Below, piece by piece: positions 62,426-64,000 of a stretch of 64,000 bases of DNA (position 1 is the first letter of the stretch; each line of letters opens with the position of its first letter). Where the stretch lies: positions 237,501 to 301,500 of the forward strand of contig CAJNDS010002576.1 of the NCBI GenBank assembly GCA_905221605.1. The letters run 5' to 3'. This stretch comes from Symbiodinium natans (lineage: Eukaryota > Sar > Dinophyceae > Suessiales > Symbiodiniaceae). Under the pieces are notes generated by a model that saw only the letters and a list, made by a program, of their open reading frames with translations, searched no databases and had not been told where the DNA came from. A program made the translations under genes and the position numbers.

Positions 62426-63157
62426 TGCTTTCTCTGGGCTCCGGCCACCTGGGGCCATGGCCGTCGCCAAAAGCCCTGCCCCACTATCTCGAAATGCCAT
62501 GCTGCCATCGGCGAGGAAGCCAATCGCTTCTTCGCCGATGGCATCATGGCATTTCGAGCCAGAGCCAAGCAAGGCGCCCTTTTTTCGAGGGCTCTCCTTG
62601 CGGGCACACGCTCTGCACAAGCTGCCTTGACTGAGGAGCAGTGGATTTCACGATGTTGTACCGTGCAAGGCCTCTCACTTTGTCCAGTAGCCAGCTGCCG
62701 GATCGACCCCCCTCTTCGAGAGAAGCCGCCCGTAGTTGTCGCACTCCGGGACATCATCCAAGGCTGCTATCCGCAGCATGCTCGCAGACGCCGACAAATC
62801 CTGTCGCAAGACGAGGAGAAGCCGAAGAGGCATGCAACGTGGGCCCTGTCACAGCAGCTTGAGCAAATGTTCCGAGGCAAGACGGCTTTCAACCTTGAGG
62901 CTGTGAAGGGACATGTCGACAGGGGGCCGGATGTGACAGCGAAAAGCCTCACATACGCTCAAGTTTCGCTCATGCTTGTGTTGCTGAAGTCGAAGCACTT
63001 GCCTGAGAAGACCGTCCGGCAAGCCGTGAACTTGTTGAGGGTGACAGGTACAGCTTTGAGGAGCACCCGCAAGAGCTCCAGCAGCTCGGATGGTGGTTTG
63101 GTGTCTGACAGCCAGGGTGAATGGTATGCAGTATCGCAGATGGGCGGCGCCGCCTAG
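62339..63157 (+). CDS. Uncharacterised 272-codon ORF
   Basis: The N-terminal ~30 codons derive from the family 3 element. Then follow a Cys/Ala/Arg-rich middle containing a DNA-level hairpin (62488-62558), SQDEEKPKRHATWALSQQLE, MFRGKTAFNLEAVKGHVDRG, YAQVSLMLVLLKSKHLPEKT, and a Ser-rich tail ending QGEWYAVSQMGGAA. The second half looks like a genuine helical protein; its DNA is partly repeated at 63510-63645. Minus-strand ORFs overlap but have weaker composition. No family recognised. The start is uncertain; the true protein may begin downstream or be continued from an exon. Confidence 0.5.
   Translation: MGEFGTLCPPICSLTDSIGYVIPSFPTKKCFLWAPATWGHGRRQKPCPTISKCHAAIGEEANRFFADGIMAFRARAKQGALFSRALLAGTRSAQAALTEEQWISRCCTVQGLSLCPVASCRIDPPLREKPPVVVALRDIIQGCYPQHARRRRQILSQDEEKPKRHATWALSQQLEQMFRGKTAFNLEAVKGHVDRGPDVTAKSLTYAQVSLMLVLLKSKHLPEKTVRQAVNLLRVTGTALRSTRKSSSSSDGGLVSDSQGEWYAVSQMGGAA
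62488..62558. other. Near-perfect 33-bp stem hairpin
   Basis: Left arm 62488-62520 (CTCGAAATGCCATGCTGCCA to GGAAGC), loop CAATC, right arm 62526-62558. The arms match at 31 of 33 positions, one mismatch being a G-U wobble in RNA. It lies inside the 272-codon ORF. Confidence 0.9.
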
Positions 63158-63162
63158 AAAGT

Positions 63163-63262
63163 TAGCAGCATGCTTGACAAGGCCTGCAAAAAACGCAGGG
63201 CATTGACATTGAGCAGCATGCTTGACAAGGCCTGCAAAAAACGCAGGGCATTGACATTGAGG
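63163..63262. repeat. 48-bp direct tandem duplication
   Basis: The segment AGCAGCATGCTTGACAAGGC through GGGCATTGACATTG occurs twice head to tail with no differences, so it is recent. It creates a repeated MLDKACKKRRALTL peptide in one frame. Confidence 0.93.
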
Positions 63263-63509
63263 GCATCAGGGTCTTGCTTGGCGAAGGCGCTCAGGCCAAT
63301 TCCAAATCCTTGCACTACTCTAGCGAGTCTCTCCTCAAGGTCCTCCTCGCGTGTCGGCGCTTGTCAAGGGATGCTGTGGCAGCTGCTGCTGCCTGCTGTC
63401 TTGACCATGGCGCAAGTATGGGCAAAAAAGAGCTGGCAGCGGCAGATTGGTGGAAACTACGGGGGACGCTATTGGCAACGGGCATTCCAGATGCAGCAAC
63501 ATCAGCAAC

Positions 63510-63645
63510 CTATGACTTGTCGCAGCAGCTTGAGCAAATGTTCCGCGGCAAGGACGGCTTTGGATTTTGAGGCTGTGAAGGGACATGTCAACAGGGGGGG
63601 GGGGGGATGGGCGGATGTGACAGCGAAAAGCCTCACAGTCAGCCA
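63510..63645 (+). pseudogene. Damaged duplicate of the 62850-62950 coding segment
   Basis: CAGCAGCTTGAGCAAATGTT, GGCTGTGAAGGGACATGTC and GATGTGACAGCGAAAAGCCT all recur as in the 272-codon ORF. This copy has an extra G making AAGGACGGC, and a G13 run where the original has a short GC-rich stretch, so the frame is broken. Confidence 0.7.
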
Positions 63646-63729
63646 CGTCGTTGTAGTGCCGGAACGAAGTTTCTGCAAAGGTGCGGGAGGCATGTTGGGA
63701 CACAGGCAGCACACAGTGCTTATCAATAT

Positions 63730-64000
63730 TATGTTTAGGTTTTAGGGTTTTAGGGTTTAGGGTTTTAGGGTTTAGGGCTTGGGGTTTAGGACTTGGGTTT
63801 TGTTTGTAGGATTTAGGGTTTAGTTCAACCCTAAGCATTGAACCCTAAACCTCAAGCCCAAACCGCAAAGGTTTCTCAGGGAGCTGAGGGAACTAAAGCT
63901 TGGGGCTTCGGGGCTTCGGGGCTTCGGGGCTGGGGGGCTCGGCCGCTCCGGGAAGCTTGCGGGCGTGGGAGCTTGGGAGCTTGGGGGCTCGGGGGCTCGG
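63730..64000. repeat. TTTAGGG-type repeats and GGGGCTTCG repeats at the window end
   Basis: TTTTAGGG/TTTAGGG units to about 63830, a few CCCTAAA-like units, then GGGGCTTCG and GGGGGCTCG units. No exon seen. Confidence 0.85.

Noticed and set aside
1-64000. A chromosome end (true telomere)
   Set aside because: Arrays of both orientations occur throughout and alternate with exons; no long terminal array with one orientation is present.

Overview
The window looks like dinoflagellate nuclear DNA; I cannot name the species. Four observations support this. (1) AGCCATTTTGGCTCAAG at 56117-56133 matches the 3' 17 nt of the conserved dinoflagellate spliced leader as I know it. (2) Plant/dinoflagellate-type telomeric heptamers (TTTAGGG / CCCTAAA) and close variants occur throughout the 64 kb, in both orientations. 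(3) The first 10 kb carries an alveolin (alveolate cortical cytoskeleton protein) gene. (4) Its introns mostly start with GC, or with GT or GA, rather than only GT, as described for dinoflagellates.

Layout. 415-9791: an alveolin-family gene on the + strand in at least 18 micro-exons (12-78 nt). Spliced at AG|GC or AG|GT, they give one continuous reading frame, and every exon is a multiple of three in phase 0. About 10.5-26 kb: further + strand micro-exons with the same splice style (my group B/C, no family recognised). About 26-33 kb: sparser, weaker exons. 33.7 and 40.5-41.1 kb: exons of a protein built on an 11-residue LPPQGSIxPQx repeat. About 42.9-53.9 kb: exons that conceptually join into a multi-pass membrane protein. 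56.1-59.3 kb: an intron-poor block headed by the spliced-leader relic and carrying three ORFs, probably a retroposed cDNA or an mRNA-derived element. 61.9-63.7 kb: an unrecognised 272-codon ORF followed by a partial, damaged duplicate. All convincing exons are on the + strand, which fits unidirectional dinoflagellate gene arrays.

The DNA between exons is mostly interstitial telomere-like repeat. Several arrays are homogenised to a private variant (CCCTAAAA, CCCTGAAA, CCCTAAG, CCCTCAA, CCCCAAA, TTTTGGGG). Mixed in are short terminal-inverted-repeat elements (MITE/introner-like), for which I define six families from copies within the window. Several have telomeric arrays nested inside them or inside their inverted repeats.

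The strongest lead is the intron at 4479-4759. It is flanked by an exact 24-bp duplication of exon sequence containing AGGT, and the filler between the copies is a CCCTAAAA array. The duplicated AG|GT supplies both splice sites and the spliced exon is restored without loss. This looks like an intron created by inserting telomeric repeat at a break, and it suggests how the rest of this architecture arose. No tRNA, rRNA or CRISPR was found. Gene ends, promoters and poly(A) sites could not be placed. Exon limits are conceptual and need transcript evidence.
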